The notes under the pieces: model-generated
Database searches by the model: none
What the model was told of the DNA's origin: nothing
Seen by the model: only the letters and a program-made list of their open reading frames with translations
Translations under genes and position numbers: made by a program
Origin: Pseudomonas tructae
GTDB taxonomy: Bacteria; Pseudomonadota; Gammaproteobacteria; Pseudomonadales; Pseudomonadaceae
DNA length: 64,000 nt
NCBI RefSeq assembly: GCF_004214895.1
Contig: NZ_CP035952.1
Location: 1,243,501 to 1,307,500, forward strand
Reading direction: 5' to 3'
Shown: positions 45,211 through 55,239 of the stretch, piece after piece
Position numbering within the stretch: position 1 is the first letter of the stretch
Layout of the letters: every line of letters starts with the position of its first letter

Positions 45211-47397
45211 CTAGAAGTCGTAACGTGCGCTGACACTCACATTGCGCGGATCGCCGTAGTAGTAGGAGTTGTAGAAACCGACGTTGGTGAAGTACTTCTT
45301 GTCGAACAGGTTGTTCAGGTTGACCTGGCCTGAGAGGTGGTCGCTGAATTGATAGCGGGTCATCAGGTCAACCAGCCAGTAGGCTTCCTGGGTGTAGTCT
45401 TCACTGCCGCGAACCGGGTTGCGCACCTCTTGCCATGATTTGCCCTGCCAGCGCGCACCACCGCCCACGGTCACGTTTTCCAGGGCTCCGTGCAACTTGT
45501 AGCTGGAGAACAGGCTGACCTGGTCTTCGGGCTCCCAGGTGGAGATCTTGTCGCCATCGTCGTCACGAATGATTTTATGGGTGTAGCCGGCCTGCACTTG
45601 CCAGCCCGGGGCCAGTTCGCCGGAAATCTCCGCTTCGTAACCCTTGGACTTGGCCTTGGTGGCAACATAAGGGCTCAGCACCAGCGAAGGCTGGCCGCTG
45701 CGGTCCTGTTCGGCGCGGTTGTCTTCGTGAATCTCGAAGTATGCCAGGCTAGCGTTGAGGCGCCCGTTGAACCATTCACCCTTGAGGCCGACCTCGTAGT
45801 TGTCGCCCTCGTTAGGCTCGAGCATTTTGCCGAAGCGATCCTCACTGGACTGCGGTTCGAAGATGCTGGTGTAGCTGGCATAGACCGAATAGGTCGGATT
45901 CAGGTCGTAGACCACGCCCGCGTATGGCACGGCACGCCCGCTTTCTTTCTGGTTGCTGTCACCAGAACCGGTGAAGTTGGCGAAACGACTACCGAGGATC
46001 AGCGCCAGGTCATCGCTGGGCTTGAAGCGTGCGGTGATGTAGCTGGCGGTCTGACGGGTGGTCTGGTCGTTGGTGCGCGCCAAGTCCCAGGCCGGCTCGG
46101 CAATGTTGCCATCCCAGGTGTAGAAGTTGTCGACACGGTTGTCATAACCCGCCTGCGCGTTGTAGGCCTTGGCATCGAACCTGGCCCGCGAATAGCTGGT
46201 GCCAACCACCAACTCATGCTCGCGACCGAACAGCTCGAACGGGCCGGTGGCGTAGAGTTCTGCAGTGTCGGTCTTGGTCTCGCCGGTGAACTTGCCCGAG
46301 TACAGGGTGCTACCGCTGCCGGTACGAGGATTGGGCGCGCCGCCGCTGAGCGAGCCGAGCCTTGCGTGGTAACCGTTGAGTTTGTGGCTCAGCTCGAACT
46401 TGCTCACCCAGTCATTGGCAAAGTGGTGTTCCAGGCTGGCAAACACCGTGCGGGTGTATTGCTCCCAGCGGCTCCATTGTGCACCGGGGTTGAACGAACG
46501 TGAGACCTTGTTCAGGTTGCCATCGCTGTTGAACATGGGAATCGCCGCCCAGCTGGAACCCCTGGGATCGTTGTCCTGATAGTCGGCGCCGAGGGTTAGC
46601 AAGGTGGTGTCATCCAGGTCCATTTCGACGATGCCGTAATAGACGCTGGTCTTGCGTTCATAGTGATCCAGGAACGAGTGCTTGTCCTGCAAGGCGGCCA
46701 CGGCTCGACCCCGTACGCTGGCACTGTCGTTGAGTGCACCAGAGACGTCGAGCTCGCTGCGGTAGTTGTCCCATGAGCCGCCGCTGGCACCGAGGTGGGC
46801 ATTGAAGTCGGCAGTGGGTTTCTTGCGCACGAAGTTGATTGCCGCACCGGGCCTGCCGGCCCCGGAGAGCAGGCCGTTGGCGCCCTTGATCACTTCGATG
46901 CGGTCGTAGATGGCGGTGTCGCTGAGGTTGTTGCCGGCGGCGTTGACGCCGTTGTCCAGGGTAGGAATGCCATCGTACTGGTAGTTCCTGATCGCGTAGC
47001 CGCGGGCGTAGTAAGTGGTGCGCTCGCTGTCCAGCGTCGAGACGGTGATGCCTGGTGTATGGCGCATCACCTCGTCGATGGCGTTGAGGTTGAAGTCATC
47101 CATGAACTGGCGGGTGATGACTGAGATTGACTGAGGCGTCTGCCTAGGGGTCAGCACCAGTCGGGTGGCGGTGGCGATAGTGCCAGGGGTGTAGCCGCCG
47201 CTGCCTTCGGTCACCGTACCCAGCTGGTTGCTGATGACATGGGTTTCGCCCAATTCCCATACACTATGCTTATGCTCGTCGGTGTTTTCGGTGTCATCAC
47301 TCGCAGGGGCGGCCTGCAGGCTGGTGCTGGCAACGCATAGGGCAATGGCTAGCAGTGTTGGGTTGAAAGGGTGGCGCTTGGCGGAAGGTGACAGCAT
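45211..47397 (-). CDS. TonB-dependent siderophore receptor (no STN domain)
   Basis: 728 residues from ATG 47397, with AAGGAAC upstream; in-frame starts further up run into the Fur box. A signal peptide ends at about residue 30 (SLQA), followed by the plug domain (RQTPQSISVITRQFMDD, about 80-200; VIKGANGLLSGAGRPGAAINFVRKKP) and a 22-strand barrel ending in F (SVSARYDF). There is no N-terminal signalling extension, so it is regulated by Fur rather than by an ECF system. Ligand unknown. It is convergent with the hydrolase gene of the isonitrile region. Confidence 0.92.
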   Translation of the reverse strand: MLSPSAKRHPFNPTLLAIALCVASTSLQAAPASDDTENTDEHKHSVWELGETHVISNQLGTVTEGSGGYTPGTIATATRLVLTPRQTPQSISVITRQFMDDFNLNAIDEVMRHTPGITVSTLDSERTTYYARGYAIRNYQYDGIPTLDNGVNAAGNNLSDTAIYDRIEVIKGANGLLSGAGRPGAAINFVRKKPTADFNAHLGASGGSWDNYRSELDVSGALNDSASVRGRAVAALQDKHSFLDHYERKTSVYYGIVEMDLDDTTLLTLGADYQDNDPRGSSWAAIPMFNSDGNLNKVSRSFNPGAQWSRWEQYTRTVFASLEHHFANDWVSKFELSHKLNGYHARLGSLSGGAPNPRTGSGSTLYSGKFTGETKTDTAELYATGPFELFGREHELVVGTSYSRARFDAKAYNAQAGYDNRVDNFYTWDGNIAEPAWDLARTNDQTTRQTASYITARFKPSDDLALILGSRFANFTGSGDSNQKESGRAVPYAGVVYDLNPTYSVYASYTSIFEPQSSEDRFGKMLEPNEGDNYEVGLKGEWFNGRLNASLAYFEIHEDNRAEQDRSGQPSLVLSPYVATKAKSKGYEAEISGELAPGWQVQAGYTHKIIRDDDGDKISTWEPEDQVSLFSSYKLHGALENVTVGGGARWQGKSWQEVRNPVRGSEDYTQEAYWLVDLMTRYQFSDHLSGQVNLNNLFDKKYFTNVGFYNSYYYGDPRNVSVSARYDF

Positions 47398-47433
47398 TGC
47401 AGTTCCTTTGAATGCCATGAGAATGATATAAGT

Positions 47434-47452
47434 GATACAAATGATTATCATT
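47434..47452 (-). promoter_or_regulatory. Fur box of the TonB receptor gene
   Basis: On the minus strand AATGATAATCATTTGTATC matches the 19-base Fur pattern AATGATAATCATTATCATT at 15 positions; CAAATGATTATCATTTG is a near-perfect palindrome. A second, weaker GAATGATA copy follows toward the gene. The box is 37 to 55 bases before the chosen ATG. Confidence 0.85.
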
Positions 47453-47608
47453 TGATATGTCGAGTTGTAACATAAAACTCAGCCTGGGTGAGGGATTTTT
47501 CAGCAGGCACTGGACACGCTGCCGGCAAAGGCTCTATCGTCTGCTTCGGCCACCGCAGTGGCCAACGTCGCTCGGACGGTTCCGGGCGCTTACGTCTTCG
47601 AGGAAGCC

Positions 47609-48829
47609 ATGGCTGACCAAGGTTCGCCGCGCCGCTTTGCGCGCATTGATCGTCTCCCCCCTTACGTCTTCAATATCACCGCCGAACTCAAGATGGCTGC
47701 ACGCCGTCGCGGCGAGGACATCATCGACCTGAGCATGGGCAACCCCGACGGCGCCACGCCGGCGCATATCGTTGAAAAGCTGGTGCAGGTCGCTCAGCGC
47801 GAAGACACCCACGGTTACTCGACTTCCCGCGGTATTCCACGCCTGCGTCGGGCCATTTCGCGCTGGTACAAGGAGCGCTACGAGGTCGAGATCGACCCGG
47901 AAAGCGAAGCCATTGTCACCATCGGTTCCAAAGAGGGCCTGGCGCACCTGATGCTCGCCACCCTCGACCATGGCGACACCGTGCTGGTGCCCAATCCCAG
48001 CTACCCGATTCACATTTACGGTGCGGTGATTGCCGGTGCCCAGGTGCGTTCGGTGCCGTTGATTCCGGGCGTGGACTTCTTCAACGAGCTGGAGCGGGCG
48101 ATCCGCGAATCCATCCCGAAACCGAAGATGATGATCCTTGGTTTCCCCTCCAACCCGACCGCGCAGTGCGTCGAGCTGGACTTCTTCGAACGGGTGGTGG
48201 CCCTGGCCAAGCAGTACGATGTGCTGGTGATCCACGACCTGGCCTACGCCGACATCGTCTATGACGGCTGGAAAGCGCCGTCGATCATGCAGGTGCCGGG
48301 CGCCAAGGACATTGCGGTGGAGTTCTTCACCCTGTCCAAGAGCTACAACATGGCGGGCTGGCGGATCGGCTTCATGGTCGGCAACCCTGAACTGGTCAAC
48401 GCCCTGGCGCGGATCAAGAGTTACCACGACTACGGTACCTTCACCCCGTTGCAGGTGGCGGCGATTGCTGCGCTCGAAGGCGATCAGCAGTGCGTGCGCG
48501 ACATCGCCGAGCAGTATCGCCAGCGCCGCAATGTGCTGGTCAAGGGCTTGCACGAGCTGGGCTGGATGGTCGAGAACCCCAAGGCCTCGATGTACGTCTG
48601 GGCGAAGATCCCCGAGGAGTATGCACACCTGGGGTCGCTGGAGTTCGCCAAGAAACTGCTGGCCGAGGCCACGGTCTGCGTGTCGCCGGGCATCGGTTTT
48701 GGTGACTATGGCGACGACCATGTGCGCTTTGCCCTGATCGAGAACCAGGACCGCATTCGCCAGGCGGTGCGCGGCATCCGGCAGATGTTTCGCGCTGATG
48801 GGGTAGGCGCCAAGCCAACCCAGAAGTAA
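47609..48829 (+). CDS. alaC: Alanine-synthesising class I aminotransferase AlaC
   Basis: 406 residues from ATG 47609, preceded by GAGGAAG. The PLP lysine is K244 in [15 protein letters not shown], and GNPDGATP (45-52), FPSNPT and [13 protein letters not shown] are typical of AlaC/YfdZ glutamate-pyruvate aminotransferases. It makes alanine from pyruvate and glutamate. Upstream is the divergent TonB receptor with its Fur box about 160 bases away. Confidence 0.92.
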   Translation: MADQGSPRRFARIDRLPPYVFNITAELKMAARRRGEDIIDLSMGNPDGATPAHIVEKLVQVAQREDTHGYSTSRGIPRLRRAISRWYKERYEVEIDPESEAIVTIGSKEGLAHLMLATLDHGDTVLVPNPSYPIHIYGAVIAGAQVRSVPLIPGVDFFNELERAIRESIPKPKMMILGFPSNPTAQCVELDFFERVVALAKQYDVLVIHDLAYADIVYDGWKAPSIMQVPGAKDIAVEFFTLSKSYNMAGWRIGFMVGNPELVNALARIKSYHDYGTFTPLQVAAIAALEGDQQCVRDIAEQYRQRRNVLVKGLHELGWMVENPKASMYVWAKIPEEYAHLGSLEFAKKLLAEATVCVSPGIGFGDYGDDHVRFALIENQDRIRQAVRGIRQMFRADGVGAKPTQK

Positions 48830-48841
48830 GCGCAAGACCCC

Positions 48842-48893
48842 ATCGCGGGTCTAGCCGGCTCCTACGGTGGGTGCCGGCTTGCCCCGCGAAGCA
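48842..48893. repeat. Degenerate REP pair
   Basis: CATCGCGGGTCTAGCCGGCTCCTAC is followed by GTGCCGGCTTGCCCCGCGAAG, a mutated inverted pair of the REP core seen at 6.3 and 40.3 kb, 13 bases past alaC. It may act as a weak terminator or mRNA-protecting stem. Confidence 0.7.
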
Positions 48894-49009
48894 ACCGTCC
48901 GTCAGCGGCGATTTATTTCTGCATCACCCCCCTTCTCAAACAAGCGGCAACGCATAGAATGGCGGCGGGTTTCTCCCTATAACGATAATCAACCTCCCCC
49001 CTTCTCATC

Positions 49010-49384
49010 ATGTCCGAACATAATCCCTGTTTGAACTGCGGCGCCTGCTGCGGGTATTTCCGTGTGTCTTTCTTCTGGGGTGAGTGCACCTCGGCCGGAG
49101 GTGTGGTGCCCGACGACCTGGTGGTCCAGATCAGCCCCAGCCGCGTGGCGATGATCGGTACCGACAGCAAGCCGTGTCGCTGCATCGGGCTCGAAGGCGA
49201 AATTGGCAAAGGTGTGAGTTGCACCTTGTATGAGCAGCGCTCGACCCCGTGCCGGGAGTTCGATGCGGCCTGGGTCAATGGCGAAGCCAACCCCAGTTGC
49301 GATGCCGCTCGCGCCGCCTATGGGCTGCCGCCCCTGGAGGCCAACGAGCCGATTTGGCCGGACGAGGGCGCTGAAGTCGCCTGA
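49010..49384 (+). CDS. YkgJ family cysteine-cluster protein
   Basis: 124 residues. Eight cysteines, starting with CLNCGACCG (C7, C10, C13, C14) and later CRC, SCTLYEQRSTPCREF and a final C, match the zinc/iron-chelating YkgJ family, function unknown. No good ribosome site is visible before the ATG. It is followed 54 bases later by a GNAT gene. Confidence 0.88.
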   Translation: MSEHNPCLNCGACCGYFRVSFFWGECTSAGGVVPDDLVVQISPSRVAMIGTDSKPCRCIGLEGEIGKGVSCTLYEQRSTPCREFDAAWVNGEANPSCDAARAAYGLPPLEANEPIWPDEGAEVA

Positions 49385-49438
49385 GGCGTGGGTTGAGGGG
49401 TACACTGGGCGGTTCATGAATCGGACAGGAGGTCCCGC

Positions 49439-50008
49439 GTGACCCGCACGTACAGTTTCCCCGCTGACCTGTGTCTGCAAAGTCCGCGCTTGCACCTGCG
49501 GCCGATGGCGGCAGACGATGCCCAAGCATGGTTTGCCATCATGGCCGACCCGCAGGTCATGCGTTATTGGAACCATGGCCCTTGGCAAGTGCTGGCAGAG
49601 GCACAGGCGGCACTGGCCGACGACCGCAATGCCCAGTCCGCCGGGCAGATGCTCAAGCTGGGCATCTATCGGCGCGACAATGGCGAACTGATCGGCATGA
49701 CCCAGCTGTTCAACCTCGACCCTGGCTCGCGCCGTGGCGAAATTGGCTATTGCCTTGCCAGCAGTGCACAAGGCCGTGGCTTCATGGACGAGGCGCTCAC
49801 CAGTTTCATCGACTACCTGGCCCACGGCCTGCACCTGCGACGCCTGGAGGCCGAGATCGATCCGCGCAACCATGGCTCGGCGCGCACCCTGGAACGTCAG
49901 GGTTTCGTGCTCGAAGGGCTGTTGCGCCAGCGTTGGTGTGTGGCCGGTGAGTTGTCGGACTCAGGTTTGTACGGGTTGCTGCTCGATCAGGCGCCGCTGG
50001 ACGGTTGA
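49439..50008 (+). CDS. GNAT N-acetyltransferase, RimJ/RimL-like
   Basis: 189 residues starting at GTG 49439, 6 bases after AGGAGG; no ATG fits. The fold has LHLRPMAADDAQAWFAIMADP at the start, then RGEIGYCLASSAQGRGFMDEAL as the acetyl-CoA loop, and NHGSARTLERQGFVLEGLLR at the end, typical of Acetyltransf_3 enzymes acting on protein N-termini or antibiotics. Substrate unknown. Confidence 0.88.
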   Translation: MTRTYSFPADLCLQSPRLHLRPMAADDAQAWFAIMADPQVMRYWNHGPWQVLAEAQAALADDRNAQSAGQMLKLGIYRRDNGELIGMTQLFNLDPGSRRGEIGYCLASSAQGRGFMDEALTSFIDYLAHGLHLRRLEAEIDPRNHGSARTLERQGFVLEGLLRQRWCVAGELSDSGLYGLLLDQAPLDG

Positions 50009-50065
50009 ATATTCAAGCGCGGCAGCGCTGTCTGCGTTATTGTCGCGCGCTCTTCGACCAGCCAA

Positions 50066-50611
50066 ATGGATTTACTGGTGCCCCTGAATTATCTGACCCT
50101 CAGTCTTGCGTGCTACTTCACTTGCCTATTCCTCCAGGCCTGCGCCCGCGAGCACGATGTGATGCGCGGCATGCACGCCCTGGCACTGGGGGTGCTGGGT
50201 GGCTCCTTCTGGTACGCCAATCCGCTGTATTTCGCCGCACTGCTGATGCACCGCACAAAGCCGCAGGTGGCCCTCTACCTGGGCTGCGCGGCGCTGTTGC
50301 TCAGTGGCCTGATGGTGCCGCTGGGCTGGCTCGGCTGGACCCCGGTGCCCGACTCGGCCAACGGACCGGGGCTGCTGCTCGGCTATTATGTGTGGCTGTT
50401 GGCGATGCTGGTGTTCATCCTCGGCCAGTGGCGCTATCGGCATGAGCCGGCGGGCAGTGGCAGGGTACCGCTGCTGGGCTGGCCCGCCTGGGTGCTGATT
50501 GCCGGGATCGTCATGACTGTGCCGCTGGCGTTCACACCCTGGAGCAAAGTGCCGTTTCGCTCGATCCCCGAGCAGGCACAAACACCCTGTGGCGCGTGTG
50601 GAGGCAACTGA
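50066..50611 (+). CDS. Multi-helix membrane protein, function unknown
   Basis: 181 residues with five hydrophobic segments (about 6-26, 36-56, 66-90, 100-120, 140-160) and a cysteine-rich tail CGACGG. No family recognised. It overlaps the next membrane protein gene by one base (TGATG), so the two are probably made together and may form a heteromeric complex. Confidence 0.6.
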   Translation: MDLLVPLNYLTLSLACYFTCLFLQACAREHDVMRGMHALALGVLGGSFWYANPLYFAALLMHRTKPQVALYLGCAALLLSGLMVPLGWLGWTPVPDSANGPGLLLGYYVWLLAMLVFILGQWRYRHEPAGSGRVPLLGWPAWVLIAGIVMTVPLAFTPWSKVPFRSIPEQAQTPCGACGGN

Positions 50612-51162
50612 TGGCACGTTTTTATGTGGCAATCACCCTGGGCTTGTTCGTGCTGAGCCTGTGTTTTGATGCCATCTATCTGTCTGGCGACAGCCGGCTG
50701 CATGCCTTGCAGGCAATGCTGTACGGGCCCTGGGGCGTGGTCATGCAAATCTATGCCTGGTTTGCCAACCCGCTGCTGGGCTTGGCAATCCTGGCGCATC
50801 GACGCTGGCGCTGGTTGTCGCTGCTGTTGGGTTTTGGCGCTTTGTACCTGGCGCTGAGTTCGTTACTGGTCGAACGACTGCCCAACAACCACAGCTACGA
50901 TTTTCTCGATGTCACAGGCTTTGGGCCAGGGTACTACCTCTGGCTGGCCTCTATCGGCTTCTTCTGCGCGGCGCAGGCCTGGTGGTGTCGACAGGTATTC
51001 AAGGGCGCACCGATACCAGGCTGGCACTTGCTCGATGGTGGCCTGGCAATCGCACTCAACGTGGCCATTGTCTATGCAATCCAGAGCCCTGAGCTGCACT
51101 TTCAGCTGAAGAAAGTCATCGAACCCCCGGCATCGGTGCAGATCGACAAGGACGCTATTTAG
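50611..51162 (+). CDS. Multi-helix membrane protein, partner of the preceding gene
   Basis: 183 residues from ATG 50611 with GGAGG 6 bases upstream. Four or five hydrophobic segments (about 6-24, 42-60, 66-85, 105-125, 145-160). Unrecognised family. Coupled to the previous gene by TGATG; the 3' end overlaps the convergent YdcZ-type gene by four bases. Confidence 0.65.
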   Translation: MARFYVAITLGLFVLSLCFDAIYLSGDSRLHALQAMLYGPWGVVMQIYAWFANPLLGLAILAHRRWRWLSLLLGFGALYLALSSLLVERLPNNHSYDFLDVTGFGPGYYLWLASIGFFCAAQAWWCRQVFKGAPIPGWHLLDGGLAIALNVAIVYAIQSPELHFQLKKVIEPPASVQIDKDAI

Positions 51163-51641
51163 CGGCCTGAAGTCGATGTGCCCCATTGCACCACCAGCAT
51201 GCCGAGCACCATCAGTCCGACCCCGGCCAGGCGCAAGCCGTTGACCGGGCGTTCGGGCAAACCCATCAAACCCCAGTGGTCGATGATCAATGAGGACAGC
51301 ACCTGGCCGGCAATCACGCAGACGATGAAGCCGGCGGCGCCCAGCCGTGGCGTCAGCACCAGGGCGGCGGTGATGTAGGCAACACCGCCCACGCCGCCGA
51401 GCCATGCCCACCAAGGGGCATGAGCCACCGCGCCCAGTTGCGGTAGCGGGGCACGCAGCACCAGCAATGCCGGGATCACCATCAGTACACTGACCACCAG
51501 CGATACCAGCGACGCCCATAACGGATGCCCGAGCAAACGCCCAAGCGCTGCGTTGCTGCCTGCCTGGAAGGGCACGGCGGCGCCGGCCAGCAAGGCGATG
51601 CTCAATGGCAGCAGGGTGGCGCTGATGGCGGGCAGGTTCAT
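51159..51641 (-). CDS. DMT family transporter, YdcZ/DUF606 type
   Basis: 160 residues, five transmembrane helices, a half-size drug/metabolite transporter: GAAVPFQAGSNAALGRLLGHP and GQVLSSLIIDHWGLMG are typical of YdcZ (DUF606). ATG 51641 has AGGAGC upstream; the longer open frame in front runs through the divergent LysR gene. Likely pairs as a homodimer; substrate unknown. Probably controlled by the divergent LysR. Confidence 0.88.
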   Translation of the reverse strand: MNLPAISATLLPLSIALLAGAAVPFQAGSNAALGRLLGHPLWASLVSLVVSVLMVIPALLVLRAPLPQLGAVAHAPWWAWLGGVGGVAYITAALVLTPRLGAAGFIVCVIAGQVLSSLIIDHWGLMGLPERPVNGLRLAGVGLMVLGMLVVQWGTSTSGR

Positions 51642-51679
51642 GGCAAGGCTCCTGGAAAAGTGGCTTGCCAAAGTCTTTA

Positions 51680-51698
51680 TTATCCATCCCAATAATGG
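51680..51698. promoter_or_regulatory. Candidate LysR operator between ydcZ-like and lysR genes
   Basis: ATTAT-N8-ATAAT (within TTATTATCCATCCCAATAATGG) forms an imperfect inverted repeat in the 90-base divergent region, the usual place for a LysR box (T-N11-A). Confidence 0.35.
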
Positions 51699-51731
51699 AA
51701 ATTCGAATGATGCACAGGAATTATTCGCCTG

Positions 51732-52631
51732 ATGGATGACTTGCGCCGAATCGACCTCAACCTGTTGTTGACCTTGCATGCCCTGCTGGCCGAGCAGCAT
51801 GTCTCGCGTGCGGCCTTGCGCCTGCACCGCAGCCAGCCGGCGGTCAGTCACGCCCTGGCGCAACTGCGCGAATTGTTCGGCGACCCGTTGCTGGTACGTC
51901 GCGGTGGGCGCTTGCAGGTTACCGCGCGGGCGCAGGCGTTGATCGAGCCGTTGCAGCAGGCGCTGGAACAACTGGATGGCCTATTGGGTAGCCCAGGCTT
52001 CGACCCGCGTCGTGCGCAGCGCAGTTTTCGCCTGGCGATGTCGGACTACGGCGCTCGGGTGGTGTTGCCAGGGTTGATGCGGGTGCTGCGCGAAGAGGCG
52101 CCGGGCATTGACCTGATCGTCTCGCAGGGCAGCCGCGAGGCCATGCTCGGTCAATTGTTCGATGGCGAGGCCGATCTGGCGCTGGCGGTGTTCCCTGAAC
52201 TGGCGGCTGAACTGCGCGCGCAGACCCTGTTCGAGGAGCGCTTTACCTGTATTGCCGACCGCAGCAGTTTGCCGGCGCGGGGTGCGCTGAGCCTGGAAGA
52301 CTGGTTGGCGCGGCCGCATGTGCTGGTGGCAGTGCGCCCGGGTGTCGACAACGAGATTGATCTGGCCCTCAAGGCGATCGGCGCCCAGCGACGGGTAGTG
52401 CTGGCCATGCCGCATTGGGCGGCTGCCCAGGAAGTGATTGCCAGGACCGACCTGATCCTTACCGTGGCCCGGCGCAGCCTGGACAGCAGCAAGCCCGATT
52501 CACGCCTGCGCAGGTTTGCGCCTCCGTTACCTATCCGGCCGTTTGCCTTTCAACAGGTCTGGCATCAACGCCGTGAAGGGGAGGCGGGGCATCGCTGGTT
52601 GCGCGAGAAGGTGCTGCAGGCGTGCCAATGA
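51732..52631 (+). CDS. LysR-family transcriptional regulator
   Basis: 299 residues. The winged helix starts DLRRIDLNLLLTLHALLAEQHVSRAALRLHRSQPAVSHALAQL (1-50), a form close to the NodD/LeuO subgroup, followed by an effector domain with FDGEADLALAVFP and FEERFTCIA. Divergent from the DMT transporter gene, which is the likely target. Confidence 0.9.
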   Translation: MDDLRRIDLNLLLTLHALLAEQHVSRAALRLHRSQPAVSHALAQLRELFGDPLLVRRGGRLQVTARAQALIEPLQQALEQLDGLLGSPGFDPRRAQRSFRLAMSDYGARVVLPGLMRVLREEAPGIDLIVSQGSREAMLGQLFDGEADLALAVFPELAAELRAQTLFEERFTCIADRSSLPARGALSLEDWLARPHVLVAVRPGVDNEIDLALKAIGAQRRVVLAMPHWAAAQEVIARTDLILTVARRSLDSSKPDSRLRRFAPPLPIRPFAFQQVWHQRREGEAGHRWLREKVLQACQ

Positions 52632-52717
52632 TTGTGATGGGTTGCAAGGAACTCCTGACCATTGTTATCGCCCGCCAAGCCTTGCATTGTGAGCCAATCA
52701 ACCAAGGAGCCCGCCTC

Positions 52718-53101
52718 ATGAATTACCCCCTTCTGACAATTGCTTTGCTCACTGTCATTTCAACGGCTGCCCAGGCCCAGGACGAATACTCCCCGACTTA
52801 CAGCGCCTGCATGAAAACCGCCGGATCCACCCTGGCCATGAACAACTGCAACGGTGCCGAGATCAAGCATCAGGACAGTCGCCTCAACAGTGCCTACAAA
52901 AAAGCCATGGCCGGCCTCCAAGAGCCGCAGCAAACTCAGTTGCGTGAAGCCCAGCGGGCGTGGATCAAGTACCGCGACGCCAACTGCAACCTGTATTACA
53001 GCCTCACCGGCGGTACTGTCGATCAACTCAATGGCGCAGGATGCCTACTGAGCAGCACCAAGGCGCGGGCCGACGAATTACAGAGACTGCTCGAACCCTG
53101 A
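52718..53101 (+). CDS. Periplasmic LprI-type (DUF1311) protein
   Basis: 127 residues from ATG 52718 with AAGGAG upstream. A signal peptide is cleaved after AQA (about 20), leaving a helical domain with four cysteines (C31, C44, C94 and C109 by count) and AQRAWIKYRDANCNL, the DUF1311 signature. Some members inhibit lysozyme; that activity is not shown here. Its stop abuts the stop of the convergent selU gene. Confidence 0.88.
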   Translation: MNYPLLTIALLTVISTAAQAQDEYSPTYSACMKTAGSTLAMNNCNGAEIKHQDSRLNSAYKKAMAGLQEPQQTQLREAQRAWIKYRDANCNLYYSLTGGTVDQLNGAGCLLSSTKARADELQRLLEP

Positions 53102-54205
53102 TCAGGTGCGGACAGCCCGGGCACGCAGGTACTCAAGCACCTCGCGCTGATTCCCGGCAAATTCGATTCGCTCAGCCTTGCTGTCGCGGTGGTAGGCATA
53201 CATCGGGTCGTAATACTCATTGAGCAGGCCGCAGATCCAGGCGCGGTGCAGGTCCACCGCAGCGCTGCGCAATTGCTCTTGCAGCGCTTGCTCAAGCAAT
53301 GCCGACAGCCGCTGATAGCGCTCGCCACCGAGGCGCTTGAGGATGTTGGCCATGCTCTGGGTAAGCCGTTGGGCAAACAGCCGCAGGCCATGTTCATCAC
53401 CGTGCAGGGCGACAAACTCGGCGCTGAGGTCAATGACGTAATCGCCGAGAATCCGCTCGACCCGGTTGTCAAAACTGTCTTCCAGCCACACCAGCGGATA
53501 GCGTTGCATGCCCTGGTACAGCTCCAGCGGCAGCGTGCAACTGCCGACGATGCGGCCTTCATCTTCCAGCACGAACTGCTCGACACCGCGTGCGCGCTTT
53601 TTCAGCACATCGATGGCCAGGTGGTTTTCGAAATCGATCTGCGTCGGCTGGCCGGTGGCGCGCTTGCCGAAACTGGAGCCGCGGTGATTGGCGTGGCCCT
53701 CCAGGTCAACAGCGTTATCGAGCCGTTGCAGCACGTGGGTCTTGCCGGTGCCGGTGAATCCGCCGATCAGCACGAAGTCGCATTCGGCCACCGCTTGCTC
53801 AGTGGTATGGAGCAGGAAGTTACGCATGGCTTTGTAGCCACCGACCACTTTGGGGTAGTGGATACCAACGTCAGTCTTGAGCCACTGCTGGGCGATCTGC
53901 GAGCGCAGGCCGCCACGAAAACAATAGAGGTAACCCTCGGGGTTGGCCCGGGCGAAGGCGGCCCAGGCGGCAATGCGTTGATCCTTGAGCTGGCCGCTGA
54001 CCAGTTGATGGCCGAGGGCGATGGCGGCCTGCTGGCCGTGATGTTTGTAGCAGGTGCCGACCTTTTGCCGCTCAAGGTCATTCATCAGCGGCAGGTTGAT
54101 GACGTTGGGGAATGCGCCCTTGGTAAATTCAACCGGGGCGCGCATGTCCATCATGGCTACATCATTGAGAAACAGCTGGCGGTAGTCGGTGCAGTTGTCA
54201 CGCAT
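53102..54205 (-). CDS. selU: tRNA 2-selenouridine synthase
   Basis: 367 residues from ATG 54205. The N-terminal rhodanese domain carries the catalytic cysteine C95 (YCFRGGLRS) and the C-terminal P-loop domain has GFTGTGKT (149-156), the two-domain layout of SelU/MnmH (YbbB). It replaces sulfur with selenium in the 2-thiouridine of tRNA wobble positions using selenophosphate from SelD. The ATG overlaps the selD stop (TGATG). Confidence 0.95.
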   Translation of the reverse strand: MRDNCTDYRQLFLNDVAMMDMRAPVEFTKGAFPNVINLPLMNDLERQKVGTCYKHHGQQAAIALGHQLVSGQLKDQRIAAWAAFARANPEGYLYCFRGGLRSQIAQQWLKTDVGIHYPKVVGGYKAMRNFLLHTTEQAVAECDFVLIGGFTGTGKTHVLQRLDNAVDLEGHANHRGSSFGKRATGQPTQIDFENHLAIDVLKKRARGVEQFVLEDEGRIVGSCTLPLELYQGMQRYPLVWLEDSFDNRVERILGDYVIDLSAEFVALHGDEHGLRLFAQRLTQSMANILKRLGGERYQRLSALLEQALQEQLRSAAVDLHRAWICGLLNEYYDPMYAYHRDSKAERIEFAGNQREVLEYLRARAVRT

Positions 54206-55239
54206 CAAAACACCTCAACTGCATGGCTCTGTCGCTCGACCAGCTCGCCAATCGGTGCCAGGTTCAGGCCCAGTTCGGCGGCGGCGGCGAGAAACTCTGC
54301 TTCACCTTCAGGGGTTACCGCCACCAGCAGGCCACCGCTGGTTTGCGGGTCGCACAGCAGGTGCTTTTGCTCGTCGCTCAACGGCTTGATCTTTTCGCCG
54401 TAACTGTCGAAATTACGCAGGGTGCCGCCGGGCACACAGCCCTCGGCCAGGTAGTGTTCGACGCTCGGCAGGCGCGGCACGGCGTTGTAGTTCAGGCGGG
54501 CGCTCAGCGCGCTGCCATCGGCCAGTTCCACCAGATGGCCAAGCAGGCCGAAACCGGTGACGTCAGTCATGGCCTTGACCCCGGCCAGCTTGCCGAAGCG
54601 GCTGCCGGGGGTGTTCAGGGTGCACATCCAGTCGCGGGCCAGGCCCTTGTCCTGTTCGCGCAACTTGGCTTTTTTCTCGGCGGTGGTGAGGATGCCGATG
54701 CCCAGCGGCTTGGTCAGGTACAGGCGGCAGCCGACGGTGGCGGTGTCGTTGCGCTTCATGTGGCGTTTTTGCACCACGCCAGTCACGGCCAGACCGAAAA
54801 TCGGTTCGGGTGCGTCGATGGAATGGCCGCCAGCCAGTGGAATACCTGCCTCGGCGCAAACAGCGCGACCGCCACGGATTACTTCGCGGGCAACTTCAGG
54901 GGCCAGCACATTGATCGGCCAGCCGAGAATGGCGATGGCCATCAGCGGGTCGCCGCCCATGGCATAGATGTCGCTGATGGCATTGGTGGCGGCGATGCGG
55001 CCAAAGTCATAAGGATCGTCGACGATGGGCATGAAGAAGTCGGTGGTCGAAACCACACCGCGCTCGTCATCCAGGGCATAGACTGCCGCGTCATCGCGCG
55101 AGGCGTTGCCGACCCAGAGTTTGGGGTCCAGGGCTTGGGTACCGCTGTCGGCAAGAATCACCTCGAGCATCTTCGGAGAGATCTTGCAGCCACAACCGGC
55201 GCCATGGCTGTACTGGGTCAGGCGAATCGGCTCGCTCAT
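54205..55239 (-). CDS. selD: Selenide, water dikinase (selenophosphate synthase)
   Basis: 344 residues from ATG 55239. The glycine-rich active-site loop HGAGCGCK has C16 and K19, so the catalytic position is cysteine, not selenocysteine. DDAAVY and [12 protein letters not shown] belong to the ATP-binding PurM-like fold. It makes selenophosphate for selenocysteine and 2-selenouridine. It is coupled to selU and divergent from a putative selenate ABC transporter. Confidence 0.97.
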   Translation of the reverse strand: MSEPIRLTQYSHGAGCGCKISPKMLEVILADSGTQALDPKLWVGNASRDDAAVYALDDERGVVSTTDFFMPIVDDPYDFGRIAATNAISDIYAMGGDPLMAIAILGWPINVLAPEVAREVIRGGRAVCAEAGIPLAGGHSIDAPEPIFGLAVTGVVQKRHMKRNDTATVGCRLYLTKPLGIGILTTAEKKAKLREQDKGLARDWMCTLNTPGSRFGKLAGVKAMTDVTGFGLLGHLVELADGSALSARLNYNAVPRLPSVEHYLAEGCVPGGTLRNFDSYGEKIKPLSDEQKHLLCDPQTSGGLLVAVTPEGEAEFLAAAAELGLNLAPIGELVERQSHAVEVF

